A stretch of 64,000 nucleotides of DNA from an uncultured Sphingomonas sp. (GCF_913062585.1 NZ_CAJXWX010000006.1:62001-126000); one strand, 5' to 3'. Counted from the first letter of the stretch, positions 19,317-28,699 are shown. Notes: generated by a model from the sequence alone, not told the origin. A program made the numbers and translations.

Positions 19317-20324
19317 ATGGTTCGCATCCTGCTCGCCCTGTCGTCGGCGCTGGCCGGCGCGCCGTCGATCGGCACGACCGCGTCACCGGCGGTCCAACTG
19401 TCTTTCCTGAATGCGCCGAGTGGGGACGAGCCGCTGACGGATGTTCCCAGGCTGGCCGTGGGTGTCGTTGGCGGTCCGCTGCGCTCGGCGGTTGTCGATA
19501 CGGGCTCGACCGGCGTGTTGTTGTCGGCATCGGCGATCCCCGATCTTGATCGTCTGCCCATGCTGGGTCCAGGTGTTCTCACCTATTCCAGTTCGGGGCG
19601 GATCATGCGCGGTCGCTGGGTCATGGCCGCCCTGGTCGTACAGGGCCGATCAGGTGGTATCGTCACCCGTTCCATGCCCATCCTGGCGGTGGACGACATC
19701 GCCTGCACGCCGACCGCCCGGCGCTGCACGCCCAAGGCCCATCCGGCGCATGTCGCCATGTTCGGCATCGGCTTTGGTCGCCGCCATGACGGGCAGCCCG
19801 AGGCGACGCCCGACCGCAATCCGCTGCTCACCATCGCCGAACCCGCCGGCCTGCCCCATGGCTATACCATTACCCGGCGCGGCATAAGGCTGGGCGACGA
19901 CGACAAGGGCTTCGTCCTCGTCAAGCTCGGCCGCAGCGCCGATGGCGAGGACTGGGTAGCGCCGCCCGCCTGCATCGCTGTCGATGAGCGCCCGCCCCTT
20001 TGTGGCACGGTGCTGGTCGATACGGGTATCACGGGCATGTTCCTGACGCTGCCGCCCGATCGGCTTCGCGGCGGCGACGGACGGACCCTGCCGACCGGAA
20101 GCCACATCCGGATCGACCTGACGCCGACCGGAGGCGGTCCGGCCATGCGCTTCACGGTTCGCGCCAAGGATCGGAACGACCCGGCGGCGCCGTCGACGAT
20201 CACGCTGAGCGGAATCGGCAGACGCCCGCCCTTCGTCAACACCGGGGTGCATTTCCTCAATCGCTATGACTATCGCTACGACGCGGATGCCGGAACCGTG
20301 GGCTATCGGTTGGTCCAACACTAA
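19317..20324 (+). CDS. Pepsin-like aspartic protease with two DTG motifs
   Basis: The 335-residue protein has a signal peptide (MVRILLALSSALAGAPS; the frame is open upstream but ATG 19317 fits it). Two active-site motifs are present: D61 in VVDTGSTGVLL and D235 in VLVDTGITGMFL, 174 residues apart, close to the spacing in pepsins. Between them are a flap-like TYSSSGRIMRGRWV and MFGIGFGRR, which resembles the pepsin GILGLG turn. Cys pairs (CTPTARRCTP; CIAVDERPPLC) suggest disulfides. Family A1 proteases are uncommon in bacteria. An alternative is a divergent retropepsin-like protein. The gene stands alone. Confidence 0.72.
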   Translation: MVRILLALSSALAGAPSIGTTASPAVQLSFLNAPSGDEPLTDVPRLAVGVVGGPLRSAVVDTGSTGVLLSASAIPDLDRLPMLGPGVLTYSSSGRIMRGRWVMAALVVQGRSGGIVTRSMPILAVDDIACTPTARRCTPKAHPAHVAMFGIGFGRRHDGQPEATPDRNPLLTIAEPAGLPHGYTITRRGIRLGDDDKGFVLVKLGRSADGEDWVAPPACIAVDERPPLCGTVLVDTGITGMFLTLPPDRLRGGDGRTLPTGSHIRIDLTPTGGGPAMRFTVRAKDRNDPAAPSTITLSGIGRRPPFVNTGVHFLNRYDYRYDADAGTVGYRLVQH

Positions 20325-20346
20325 CACATATCCACGATGTGATATT

Positions 20347-20363
20347 GATTCGCATTACGAATC
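20347..20363. promoter_or_regulatory. Palindromic candidate iron-response operator
   Basis: GATTCG-CATTA-CGAATC is a perfect 6-bp inverted repeat 34 bases upstream of the TonB receptor start, in an AT-rich gap. Size and position suit a metal-responsive repressor site such as Fur, but the sequence is not a textbook Fur box. Confidence 0.4.
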
Positions 20364-20397
20364 GCGATAACGCCCCGCTCGCTCTAGGGGGACAGTC

Positions 20398-22683
20398 ATG
20401 AAGCCGACCACTTATCTGCTGTGCACCGCCGCGCTGCTCGGCGCGACGCCTGGCCATGCGCAACAGGCGCCTGCGACGGATCAGTGCCTCGTGACCGACG
20501 ACATCATCGTCACCGGTGAGAAGTCGAACCGCACGCTTCAGCAAACGCCGACCAGCGTCGCGGTCACCACGCCCGAACGGATCGCACAGGAAAATATCCA
20601 GACGATCCAGGACGTCTACAACCGGACCGCCAACCTGTCGGAAACCTATGGCTCGGCAGGGTTCACCATTCGGGGGATCAACAATCAGGGGATCGCGGGC
20701 GGCGGCAACGGCGACACCGTGACCGTCTATGTCGACGGCGCCCCCATCCCCCATCAAGCGCTGTTCGGCGGCCCGACCGACCTGTGGGACATCGCCCAGG
20801 TCGAAGTGCTGCGCGGTCCCCAATCGACCATCCAGGGCCTGAACGCACTGGCCGGGGCGATCGTCATCACCACCCGTGACGCCTCGGTAACGGACTATAG
20901 CGCGGACGGCCGCGTCCTGTGGACGGACCGCAACGAACGGACCTTCTCGGTCGCGGCGGGCGGACCGCTGATCCAGGACGAGCTGGGCTTTCGTCTGTCG
21001 GCCGAACGGCGCGCCGATCGCGGGCTGATCCGCAATGTGACGCGCGGCGGATATGACGACAGCCTTCACACGCTGAACTTGCGCGGCAAGCTGCACTGGA
21101 CCCCGCTGGCGCTGCCGGGCCTTGACGTACAGGCCAGCTATAACCGGGTCCGCCGCGATGGCGGCTATCTGTACGAATATACCAATCTGACGACACCCGA
21201 TTTCTACGACCACCGCATCTCGACCAGCGACCAGCCCAATCGCGGCTATATCCGCTCCGACATCGCGGTCCTGAATATCGGCTATCAGATCGCGCCGCGC
21301 CTGCGCCTGTCGGGCGTCACCTCGTTCAACCGTTCGGCGACGCTGGCCCAGACCGACGCCGACGGCACCGCGGCCGATCTTCAGTTCATCAGCAACGACA
21401 GCGTCTACCGGACCTGGACGCAGGAACTGCGGCTCAACTATGACGGCGAGCGGCTGAGCGGCGTGCTCGGCGGCTGGGCGTACCGGCGTTCGGGAACGCT
21501 GAAGGCCAATAACCGGCTGAACATACCTACGCCCGTCACCACGATTACCAGCCTGCTGCAGAGCGGCGGCTTTCCGGCCACCGCCGCGAGCCAGATCGCG
21601 ACCGCCTATGCCGGCGCGCTGCCGGTCATCCCGATCCGCTATCGCGCCGATCAGCCGCAACTGGTCCGCAACGCCGCGCTGTTCGGCGACGGGCGGTGGC
21701 GCGTGACCGACCGGCTGTCGCTGCTCGCGGGCTTCCGCTACGACCATGAGGACAATGTCTATGGGGCGGAGACGATCGCGACCTTCAACGGCACGCTCCC
21801 CAGCCCCACCGCCTTCGGCGCCATCGGAACGCCGCTCAACCTGGCGGTGACGGCGATCAATCGCGGCGTGTTGGGCCTTGTCGCCCAGGCCGGTTCCGCA
21901 CGCGCCAGCAATTCGCGCAGCTTCGACGCCTTTCTGCCGAAGGCGGGGATCAGCATGGACTGGACGCCCAACCTGACCACGGCCTTCACCGTCCAGCGCG
22001 CCTATCGCTCGGGCGGGTCCAGCCAGAATCCGGCGCGTGCGACGCTGGTCCCCTATAATCCGGAATATAGCTGGAATTACGAAGGCTCGCTCCGTTCGCG
22101 CTGGTTCGGCGGCAAGCTGACGGTCAATGCCAATGTCTTTTACGTCGACTGGCGCGATCAGCAGACGACGGCGTTTTTCGGCCTGAATGCCTATGACTAT
22201 AACACGGTCAATGCGGGCCGTTCGCACCTCTATGGCGGCGAGTTGGAGCTACAGGGCAAGATCGACCGCCATTTCGATGCCTATGGCTCGGTCGGCCATG
22301 TCCGTACCAAATTCGACGATTTCAACCTGCCCGGCGGCGCGACCAGCAATATCAACCTGGCCGGATCGGAATTCCCCTATGCCCCGCGTTGGACGCTGGC
22401 GGGCGGGATCAACGGGCGGTTCGGTGCGATCAGCGGCAATGTGAACGCCAATTATCGCAGTGCCGTCTATACCGATATCGGCACCGCCCAGGCGCGGAGC
22501 CGCTTGTCCGGTCGAACGGTCGTCAATGCCCGGCTGGCTTATGATGCGGGCCGATGGGACGTGTTCGCCTTTGCCCGCAACCTGCTGGCCGAGGATTATC
22601 TGCAATATCGGCGGCCCGACGGCATCCAGGGAATCCTGGGCGATCCGCAGACCTTCGGCGTCGGGTTCGACCTGCATCTGTAA
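20398..22683 (+). CDS. TonB-dependent outer membrane receptor
   Basis: The 761-residue protein has a signal peptide ending GHAQQ and a TonB box region DDIIVTGEK. The plug domain (about 45-160) contains FTIRGINNQG, VDGAPIPHQ and VLRGPQSTIQGLNALAG. A 22-strand barrel follows, ending in FGVGFDLHL, the aromatic/hydrophobic terminus needed for BAM insertion. The ligand is not evident: it could be a siderophore or carbohydrate. It is followed 51 bases later by a Tat-exported TIM-barrel isomerase, which hints at an organic ligand. The palindrome just upstream suggests regulation. Confidence 0.92.
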   Translation: MKPTTYLLCTAALLGATPGHAQQAPATDQCLVTDDIIVTGEKSNRTLQQTPTSVAVTTPERIAQENIQTIQDVYNRTANLSETYGSAGFTIRGINNQGIAGGGNGDTVTVYVDGAPIPHQALFGGPTDLWDIAQVEVLRGPQSTIQGLNALAGAIVITTRDASVTDYSADGRVLWTDRNERTFSVAAGGPLIQDELGFRLSAERRADRGLIRNVTRGGYDDSLHTLNLRGKLHWTPLALPGLDVQASYNRVRRDGGYLYEYTNLTTPDFYDHRISTSDQPNRGYIRSDIAVLNIGYQIAPRLRLSGVTSFNRSATLAQTDADGTAADLQFISNDSVYRTWTQELRLNYDGERLSGVLGGWAYRRSGTLKANNRLNIPTPVTTITSLLQSGGFPATAASQIATAYAGALPVIPIRYRADQPQLVRNAALFGDGRWRVTDRLSLLAGFRYDHEDNVYGAETIATFNGTLPSPTAFGAIGTPLNLAVTAINRGVLGLVAQAGSARASNSRSFDAFLPKAGISMDWTPNLTTAFTVQRAYRSGGSSQNPARATLVPYNPEYSWNYEGSLRSRWFGGKLTVNANVFYVDWRDQQTTAFFGLNAYDYNTVNAGRSHLYGGELELQGKIDRHFDAYGSVGHVRTKFDDFNLPGGATSNINLAGSEFPYAPRWTLAGGINGRFGAISGNVNANYRSAVYTDIGTAQARSRLSGRTVVNARLAYDAGRWDVFAFARNLLAEDYLQYRRPDGIQGILGDPQTFGVGFDLHL

Positions 22684-22734
22684 CGGCGCGCCGAACCGGC
22701 TTGCGCGGAAGGCCTGCTCGATTACGCTGGGATC

Positions 22735-23574
22735 ATGATCAACCGGCGCCATCTCATCGGGTCTTCCCTCGCAAGCTGGGCTGCGGCCGGGATGGCCGCC
22801 CCGCCCTCTCCCGCCGGCCGGTTGAAGCAGGCGGTCAGCCGCTGGTGCTATCAGGACATACCGCTCGACGCGTTATGCGCCGCCGCCGCGAAGATGGGCC
22901 TGCAGGGAATCGACCTGTTGCAACCCGCCGAATATGAGGTTCCGCGTCGCTACGGCCTGCGCTGCACCATGGGCTATGCGGCCGACATTGTGACCATCGC
23001 CAATGGCCTGAACCAGCGGGAGAACCATGCCGCCATCGAACAGGCCTTTCGCACCGGCATCCCCCAGGCGGCGCGGGCAGGCGTGCCCAACGTCATCGCC
23101 TTTTCGGGCAATCGGCGCGGGCTGTCGGACGAGGAAGGCGCCGCCAACACCGTCCTCGGGCTGAACCGCGTGAAGCGTATCGCCGAGGATCACGGCGTCA
23201 CCATCTGTGTCGAGCTGCTCAACAGCAAGCGCGATCATGCCGATTACATGGCCGACCATACCGAATGGGGCGCGCGGGTCATGCGGGAGGTGAACTCGCC
23301 GCACGTGAAGCTGCTCTACGACATCTATCACATGCAGATCATGGAGGGCGACCTGATCGCCACCATCCGCAAGAACATCGCCTGGATCGGCCATTTCCAC
23401 ACCGGCGGGGTGCCCGGTCGCCATAATCTGGACGACACGCAGGAGGTGAACTGGCCCGCGGTCGCCAGGAGCATCGCCGATCTGGGCTTCACCGGCTATC
23501 TCGCGCATGAATTCGTGCCCATCGGCGATCCGCTCACCGCCCTGGCCCAGGCCGTCCGGACGTGCACGGTCTAG
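22735..23574 (+). CDS. Hydroxypyruvate isomerase family TIM-barrel protein, exported
   Basis: The 279-residue xylose-isomerase-like TIM barrel matches the Hyi family: GIDLLQP, CVELLNSKRDHADYM, LLYDIYHMQIMEGD with the metal-binding acids, and GHFHTGGVPGRHNLD. It starts INRRHLIGSSLASWAAAGMAA, a Tat-like signal with paired Arg, so it probably acts in the periplasm. True Hyi is cytosolic and converts hydroxypyruvate to tartronate semialdehyde; exported relatives may act on other sugars. It lies in the same direction as the TonB receptor and ends before a strong hairpin. Confidence 0.82.
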   Translation: MINRRHLIGSSLASWAAAGMAAPPSPAGRLKQAVSRWCYQDIPLDALCAAAAKMGLQGIDLLQPAEYEVPRRYGLRCTMGYAADIVTIANGLNQRENHAAIEQAFRTGIPQAARAGVPNVIAFSGNRRGLSDEEGAANTVLGLNRVKRIAEDHGVTICVELLNSKRDHADYMADHTEWGARVMREVNSPHVKLLYDIYHMQIMEGDLIATIRKNIAWIGHFHTGGVPGRHNLDDTQEVNWPAVARSIADLGFTGYLAHEFVPIGDPLTALAQAVRTCTV

Positions 23575-23590
23575 GCTAAGCGATAACGAG

Positions 23591-23619
23591 GGATGCCGCC
23601 CCGTCATGGGGCGGCATCC
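23591..23619. terminator. Bidirectional terminator-like hairpin
   Basis: GGATGCCGCCCC and GGGGCGGCATCC form a perfect 12-bp stem around a 5-base loop (GTCAT). It lies between the convergent ends of the isomerase gene and the autotransporter fragment. There is no U-tract. Confidence 0.7.
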
Positions 23620-23621
23620 GA

Positions 23622-23939
23622 TCAGAAAGCCACGCTCAGCCGCCCCATCAGGCTGTGCAGCGTGGTGCGGGCACCATATTCGCCGCCATAGCGAACCTCG
23701 GCGGTCAGGCCATGGCCCGGCGTGCCCGACAGGCGCGCATCGACCGTCCCCGCTTTGCGATCAAGGAAGGAGCGGGTCACGAACGGCGTGACCTCGGGAG
23801 GAGCGCCGTCGAAGGTCGAGGTGACGCCGCCATCGCCGAAGCGGCGCATGTAACCGCCGCGCACCGAAAGCTGGTTCTGTCCAGTGGAGAGGCGAAAATA
23901 GGCGAATTGCATTCCAATCGGCCCAAACCCGCCCCTCAT
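23622..23939 (-). pseudogene. C-terminal fragment of an autotransporter beta-barrel
   Basis: The 105-residue open frame looks like the last strands of an autotransporter or outer membrane esterase barrel: FAYFRLSTGQNQLSVRGGYM, LTAEVRYGGEYGART, and a C-terminal GRLSVAF ending in Phe. An in-frame stop lies three codons upstream of its ATG, and there is no signal peptide or passenger domain. It is therefore best read as the remnant of a larger gene whose 5' part was lost, perhaps when the siderophore receptor gene next to it arrived. Confidence 0.6.
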
Positions 23940-23948
23940 GATCGTCTA

Positions 23949-23968
23949 TTGCGAATACGTATCATTAT
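23949..23968. promoter_or_regulatory. Fur-box-like site upstream of siderophore receptor
   Basis: TTGCGAATACGTATCATTAT has the alternating pattern of a Fur-type box and includes the palindrome ATACGTAT (23955-23962). It is 33 bases before the siderophore receptor start. The assignment rests on pattern and context only. Confidence 0.4.
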
Positions 23969-24000
23969 AGTATGTCACCCCGAAGCCAAGGGGTAATGCC

Positions 24001-26172
24001 ATGATGACCATCACCACCGGCCTGCTGACGGCGGGCCTGACGATCGCGTCCGCGATGCCTGCGGCGGCCCACGCCGCCGACGGGGTGCCGGTGAATGACG
24101 GCACCGGACAGGAGATCGTCGTGACCGGCCGTGCCTCGCCTGCGCCCCAAGCCGCCGACGACCGCTACAAGCCGACCCCCGATGCCTCGACCCTGCGATC
24201 CTCGGCCGGGCCGCTGGAGACGCCGCAGGCGGTCAACATCGTGCCGGCGCAAGTGATCCGCGATCAGCGTCCGCGCTTCCTGGACGATGCGCTGGCCAAT
24301 ATCAGCGGCATCACCCAGGGCAACACGCTGGCCGCGACCCAGGATACAGTGTTGAAGCGCGGCTTCGGCGGCAATCGCGACGGGTCGGTGATGCGCAACG
24401 GGATGCCGCTGGTACAGGGCCGCGCTTTCAACGCCGCGACCCAGAGCGTCGAGGTGCTGAAGGGCCCCGCCTCGCTGCTCTACGGCATCATGGATCCCGG
24501 CGGGGTCATCAACACCGTCGCAAAGAAACCGCTGCTCGACCCGCATCTGACCGTCGCGCTGACCGGATCAGCCTATGCCGCATCGCGCACCGGGCTGGAG
24601 GCGATGGCCGACCTGACCGGGCCGATCGCCGGCAATCTGGCCGGGCGGCTGGTGCTCGATCATCAGGACGAGGATTATTGGCGCAATTTCGGCGAGCGGC
24701 GCGACACGCTGATCGCGCCTTCGCTCGGCTGGTATGGCGGCACCACCCAGGCGGTGCTGTGGTATGAATATCGCCGGTTCGACACGCCCTTCGACCGGGG
24801 GACCGTGCTCGATCCCCGGACGATGACGCCGCTGGCGGTGCCGCGTCGCGAGCGGCTGGACGATCGCAACAATCGGATGTTCGGCGACAGCCACCTGGTC
24901 CAGCTGGCGCTCGACCACCGGCTGGACGACACATGGACGGCGCATCTGGCGGCGAGCTTCAACAGCGAACACTATGACGCCGGACAGCTGCGGGTGACGG
25001 CGGTGAACACCGCGCGCGGCACGCTGACCCGCCGCAACGACGCGACGGTCGGGTCGCTCAGCACCGATGCCTATGTCCAGGCCTATCTCGACGGCCAGGT
25101 CGAGGCGCTGGGGGTGCGGCACCAGATCATCCTGGGCGTGGAAGGCGAGTATCGCCGCTATTATCGCCGCGACCTGATCCGCCAGGCGACCGCCACCACC
25201 TTCAGCTATCTGCGCCCCGTTTATGGACGCGAGCCGTTTCCGACCACCGTGTCGCCGTCCGACAGCGACCAGACCGACCGGCTCCACAACTACTCGCTGT
25301 TCGGCCAGGATGCGATCCATCTCGGCGAGCGCTGGATCGTGACGGCGGGCGGACGGCTGGTCGGGTTCGACCAGCGGGCGGGGCGCGGGCGGCCCTTTAC
25401 CGCCAACACCGATCTGGACGGCTGGGAGTTCGTACCCCAGGCCGGGCTGGTCTGGCGCGCGACCGACACGCTGTCGCTCTATGGCGGCTATACCCGCTCG
25501 CTGAAGCCGACCTCGACCATCGCGCCACTGGCCAGCGGCGTTACCATCACCTCGACCTTCGCGCCGGAGCGGGGACGCTCGTTCGAGGTCGGGGCCAAGC
25601 TCGACATGCCCGACCGCGTCACCGCGACGCTGGCGCTGTACGATATCGACAAGCGCAACGTACTGGTGTCGCAGTTCAATCCAGCGACCGCCCTGACCGA
25701 CTATCGCACCGCTGGCCGTGCGATCTCGCGCGGGGTGGAGTTGGACGTCGCGGGCCAGGTGACGCGCACGCTCAGCTTGATCGGCAGCTATGCCTATACC
25801 CATGCGCGGACCGTCGACGATCCGGTGTTCGCGGGCAACCAGCTCGCCAATGTCGCGCCGCACACCGCCTCGCTATCGGCGGCCTATGATGTGGGTGCCA
25901 TTGCGGGCGAGGACCGGCTGCGGCTGGGCGGCGGCGGGCGCTATGTCGCGCGGCGGCCTGGGGACGATGCCAACAGCTTCTGGCTCGCCTCCTATGTCGT
26001 GGCCGATGCCTTCGTCACCTATGACACGCAACTGGCCGGGCGCCGGGTGACGTTCCAGTTCAACCTGAAGAACATCTTCGACCGCACCTATTATACCTCG
26101 GCGGTCAACCAATATGGCGTCGCGATCGGCGACCCGCGCCGGGCGATCGGCACGATGAGCTTCGCTTTCTGA
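24001..26172 (+). CDS. TonB-dependent siderophore receptor
   Basis: The 723-residue receptor has a signal ending AAHAAD and a TonB box QEIVVTGR. Its plug is of the ferric-siderophore type: ETPQAVNIVPAQVIRDQ, VLKRGFGGNRDG, VEVLKGPASLLYGIMDPGGVINTVAKKP. The last strand is GTMSFAF. The DxxxVLKGPxSxLYG-type plug places it with ferrichrome/coprogen/pyoverdine receptors. It has no N-terminal STN extension, so no FecIR-type signalling is expected. It is followed 52 bases later by the PepSY-reductase gene, a likely partner that releases iron from the imported siderophore. Confidence 0.94.
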   Translation: MMTITTGLLTAGLTIASAMPAAAHAADGVPVNDGTGQEIVVTGRASPAPQAADDRYKPTPDASTLRSSAGPLETPQAVNIVPAQVIRDQRPRFLDDALANISGITQGNTLAATQDTVLKRGFGGNRDGSVMRNGMPLVQGRAFNAATQSVEVLKGPASLLYGIMDPGGVINTVAKKPLLDPHLTVALTGSAYAASRTGLEAMADLTGPIAGNLAGRLVLDHQDEDYWRNFGERRDTLIAPSLGWYGGTTQAVLWYEYRRFDTPFDRGTVLDPRTMTPLAVPRRERLDDRNNRMFGDSHLVQLALDHRLDDTWTAHLAASFNSEHYDAGQLRVTAVNTARGTLTRRNDATVGSLSTDAYVQAYLDGQVEALGVRHQIILGVEGEYRRYYRRDLIRQATATTFSYLRPVYGREPFPTTVSPSDSDQTDRLHNYSLFGQDAIHLGERWIVTAGGRLVGFDQRAGRGRPFTANTDLDGWEFVPQAGLVWRATDTLSLYGGYTRSLKPTSTIAPLASGVTITSTFAPERGRSFEVGAKLDMPDRVTATLALYDIDKRNVLVSQFNPATALTDYRTAGRAISRGVELDVAGQVTRTLSLIGSYAYTHARTVDDPVFAGNQLANVAPHTASLSAAYDVGAIAGEDRLRLGGGGRYVARRPGDDANSFWLASYVVADAFVTYDTQLAGRRVTFQFNLKNIFDRTYYTSAVNQYGVAIGDPRRAIGTMSFAF

Positions 26173-26224
26173 TGCGGCCGCACCTTGCCCTCCCCTTGCG
26201 CGCACTTGCCCCGGAGCCCCATGC

Positions 26225-28681
26225 ATGACGCGTCGGATCCTGTTCCAGATCCACTGGTTCCTCGGCATCACGGCGGGGCTCGTCCTGGCGATGATGGGCG
26301 TAACCGGCGCGCTGATGAGCTTCGAGGACGAGATCATGGCGGCGCTGAGCCCCGGCGTCGTGACCCTGACCCCTTCCCCGGCGCCCGCGCTCGCCCCCGA
26401 TGCGCTGATCGCGGCAGTGTCGCGACAGCGTGGCGGCACGGCGGTATCGCAGATCGTGCTCCAGCGCGATCCGAACCTTGCCGCCGAGGCGACGCTGGCC
26501 GCACCCAAGGGCCAGCGGCGCGGCGAACATGTCTTCGTCGATCCGCGTACCGGCGTGATCCTCGGCCATCCTGCGGGAGAGACCCTCTTCCGCACCGTCA
26601 TGGACCTGCATCGCTGGCTGGCGCTACCCGGCGGCCCCAACGGCATCGGTCGACAGATTACCGCCTTCGCCGCCCTGTCGCTGATCTTCTTCGCACTGTC
26701 CGGCCTCTATCTACGCTGGCCCAGACGCCCGCTCGACTGGCGCGCCTGGTTCGTCCTCGACCTGCGCAAGAGCGGCCGCAACCTGTACCGCGCGCTCCAT
26801 GCGGTCGTGGGCGGCTGGGTGGTCCTGTTCTATCTGCTCAGCGCGTTGACGGGGCTCACCTGGTCCTATGACTGGTATAGGCAGGGCGCCCGCTATGTCT
26901 TGACCGGCAAGGCGGGCGCGGGCGAGAAGCGCCCCGACGGCCCCGTCGTGACCCTGCCCCTGGCCCCCGCCTGGGCCGCCTTCCAGCGAAGCGACGGCGC
27001 GCGGTACGACCGTGTCGCCATCACCCTGCCCCGCGGCGATGGACCCGTCGTGATGCGCGTCCTGCCCCAGGGCGCCCGGTTCGACCGGATGACCGACGAG
27101 CTGCGCTTCGACGCGGACAGCGGCGCGCTGGTCAAGGCGGACCGCTATGCCGCCCGTCGTATCGGCGAGGTGATCGCGGGCAATTTCTATGCGCTCCACA
27201 CCGGCGCGTTCTTCGGATGGCCGGGCCGGGTCGTGATGCTGCTGACCAGCCTGGCCATGCCGCTGTTCACGGTGACCGGGCTGCTCCTCTATGTCGCGCG
27301 GCGCCGGACCAAGCGCGCGCTCGCCGCCATCGCCGCCAGCCCCATGCCGGAGACCGGCCCAGGGGGCGAAGGACTGCTGGTCGTCCACGCCTCGCAGACC
27401 GGCAATGCCGAACGCCTCGCCCGGCTGAGTGCCGCCGCCTTTCGAGGTGCCGTCGTGCGCCCCCTGGCCGGACTCGACGCCGAGACGCTGCGACAGGCCC
27501 GACGGGCGTTGTTCGTGGCGTCGACCTATGGCGAGGGTCACGCGCCGGACCGGGCGCGGCGTTTCGAGGCGCAGATGATGGCGGCGCCGATCGACCTTGC
27601 CGGTCTCGATTATGCCGTGCTGGCGCTGGGCGACCGGGAGTATCCCGATTTCTGCGCCTTCGGCCACCGGCTCGACGCTTGGCTTCATGCGAGCGGCGGG
27701 CGGCGGCTGTTCGACCGGGTCGATGTCGATGGCGACGACCACGATGCCGAGCGTCACTGGCAACAGCAACTCGCCGCGCTGGCCGGCCACGCGATCCAGC
27801 CCGACTGGACGCCCGCCGACTATGAAGCCTGGACGCTGATCGCCCGCACCCATGTCAATCCCGGCAGTCTGGGCGCCGCCATGTACCGCATCCTGCTGAA
27901 GCCGCCCCGGCCCATGGGCTGGACGCCCGGCGCGATCGCCGAGGTGATGCCGCGCCACGATCCGGCGCGGGTCGATCGGTGGCTGGCCGCTACCGGGCGG
28001 ACCGCCGATGCCGCCCAGCGCGAGGCCTGGCGCGACCATGTCCTGCCGGAGGATGGCAGCCTGCCCACGCTACCGCTGGGACACCGGGACTATTCGGTCG
28101 CCTCGATCCCCACATCCGGTATCGTCGAATTGCTGGTGCGACAGGCCCCTGCCGCCGATGGCCATCCGGGCATCGGTTCGGGCTGGCTGACCGCGACCGC
28201 GCCGATCGGCGCGACGGTCAGGATGCGCGTCCGTGACAATCCGGGCTTCGCGCCGCCGCCCGATCCGGCGATCCCGCTGATCCTGATCGGCAACGGCACC
28301 GGGATCGCCGGGCTGATGGCGCATCTGCGATACCGCCACGCAGAGGACGGCGCATCCTGCTGGCTGCTCTATGGCGAGCGCTCGCGGCAGACCGACCGAC
28401 CATTCGCAAACGAACTGGACGCGGCCCGAAAGGCGGGCATTCTGGTCCGGGCCGATCTGGCCTTTTCGCGCGATGCGGATTGCGGGCGCTATGTCCAGCA
28501 TCTGGTCGCGGAGAATGCCGACGCGGTGACGGCCTGGATCGACCGTGGCGCCGCCATCTATGTCTGCGGCAGTCTGGCGGGCATGGCGAGCGAGGTCGAC
28601 GCCGCGCTCCGCACGATCTTGGGCGACCAGCGGCTGGAGGATCTGGCGGCGGCGGGCCGCTATTGCCGCGACATCTACTGA
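26225..28681 (+). CDS. PepSY membrane domain fused to sulfite-reductase-type flavoprotein (probable ferric-siderophore reductase)
   Basis: The 818-residue fusion has four parts. First is a PepSY-associated membrane region (about 1-365) with helices at ILFQIHWFLGITAGLVLAMM, AFAALSLIFFALSGLYL, VVGGWVVLFYLLSALTGL and VVMLLTSLAMPLFTVTGLLL. Next is a flavodoxin domain (about 381-520: VVHASQTGNAERLA; STYGEGHAPD). The FAD domain has HRDYSVAS near 619. Last is an NADPH domain (about 685-818: LILIGNGTGIAGLM; YVCGSLAGMASEV; ending YCRDIY). Conserved membrane histidines could bind haem. Next to a siderophore receptor, reduction of ferric-siderophore at the inner membrane is the likely job. Confidence 0.88.
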   Translation: MTRRILFQIHWFLGITAGLVLAMMGVTGALMSFEDEIMAALSPGVVTLTPSPAPALAPDALIAAVSRQRGGTAVSQIVLQRDPNLAAEATLAAPKGQRRGEHVFVDPRTGVILGHPAGETLFRTVMDLHRWLALPGGPNGIGRQITAFAALSLIFFALSGLYLRWPRRPLDWRAWFVLDLRKSGRNLYRALHAVVGGWVVLFYLLSALTGLTWSYDWYRQGARYVLTGKAGAGEKRPDGPVVTLPLAPAWAAFQRSDGARYDRVAITLPRGDGPVVMRVLPQGARFDRMTDELRFDADSGALVKADRYAARRIGEVIAGNFYALHTGAFFGWPGRVVMLLTSLAMPLFTVTGLLLYVARRRTKRALAAIAASPMPETGPGGEGLLVVHASQTGNAERLARLSAAAFRGAVVRPLAGLDAETLRQARRALFVASTYGEGHAPDRARRFEAQMMAAPIDLAGLDYAVLALGDREYPDFCAFGHRLDAWLHASGGRRLFDRVDVDGDDHDAERHWQQQLAALAGHAIQPDWTPADYEAWTLIARTHVNPGSLGAAMYRILLKPPRPMGWTPGAIAEVMPRHDPARVDRWLAATGRTADAAQREAWRDHVLPEDGSLPTLPLGHRDYSVASIPTSGIVELLVRQAPAADGHPGIGSGWLTATAPIGATVRMRVRDNPGFAPPPDPAIPLILIGNGTGIAGLMAHLRYRHAEDGASCWLLYGERSRQTDRPFANELDAARKAGILVRADLAFSRDADCGRYVQHLVAENADAVTAWIDRGAAIYVCGSLAGMASEVDAALRTILGDQRLEDLAAAGRYCRDIY

Positions 28682-28699
28682 CGGCGCGCCGCGCCGCGA

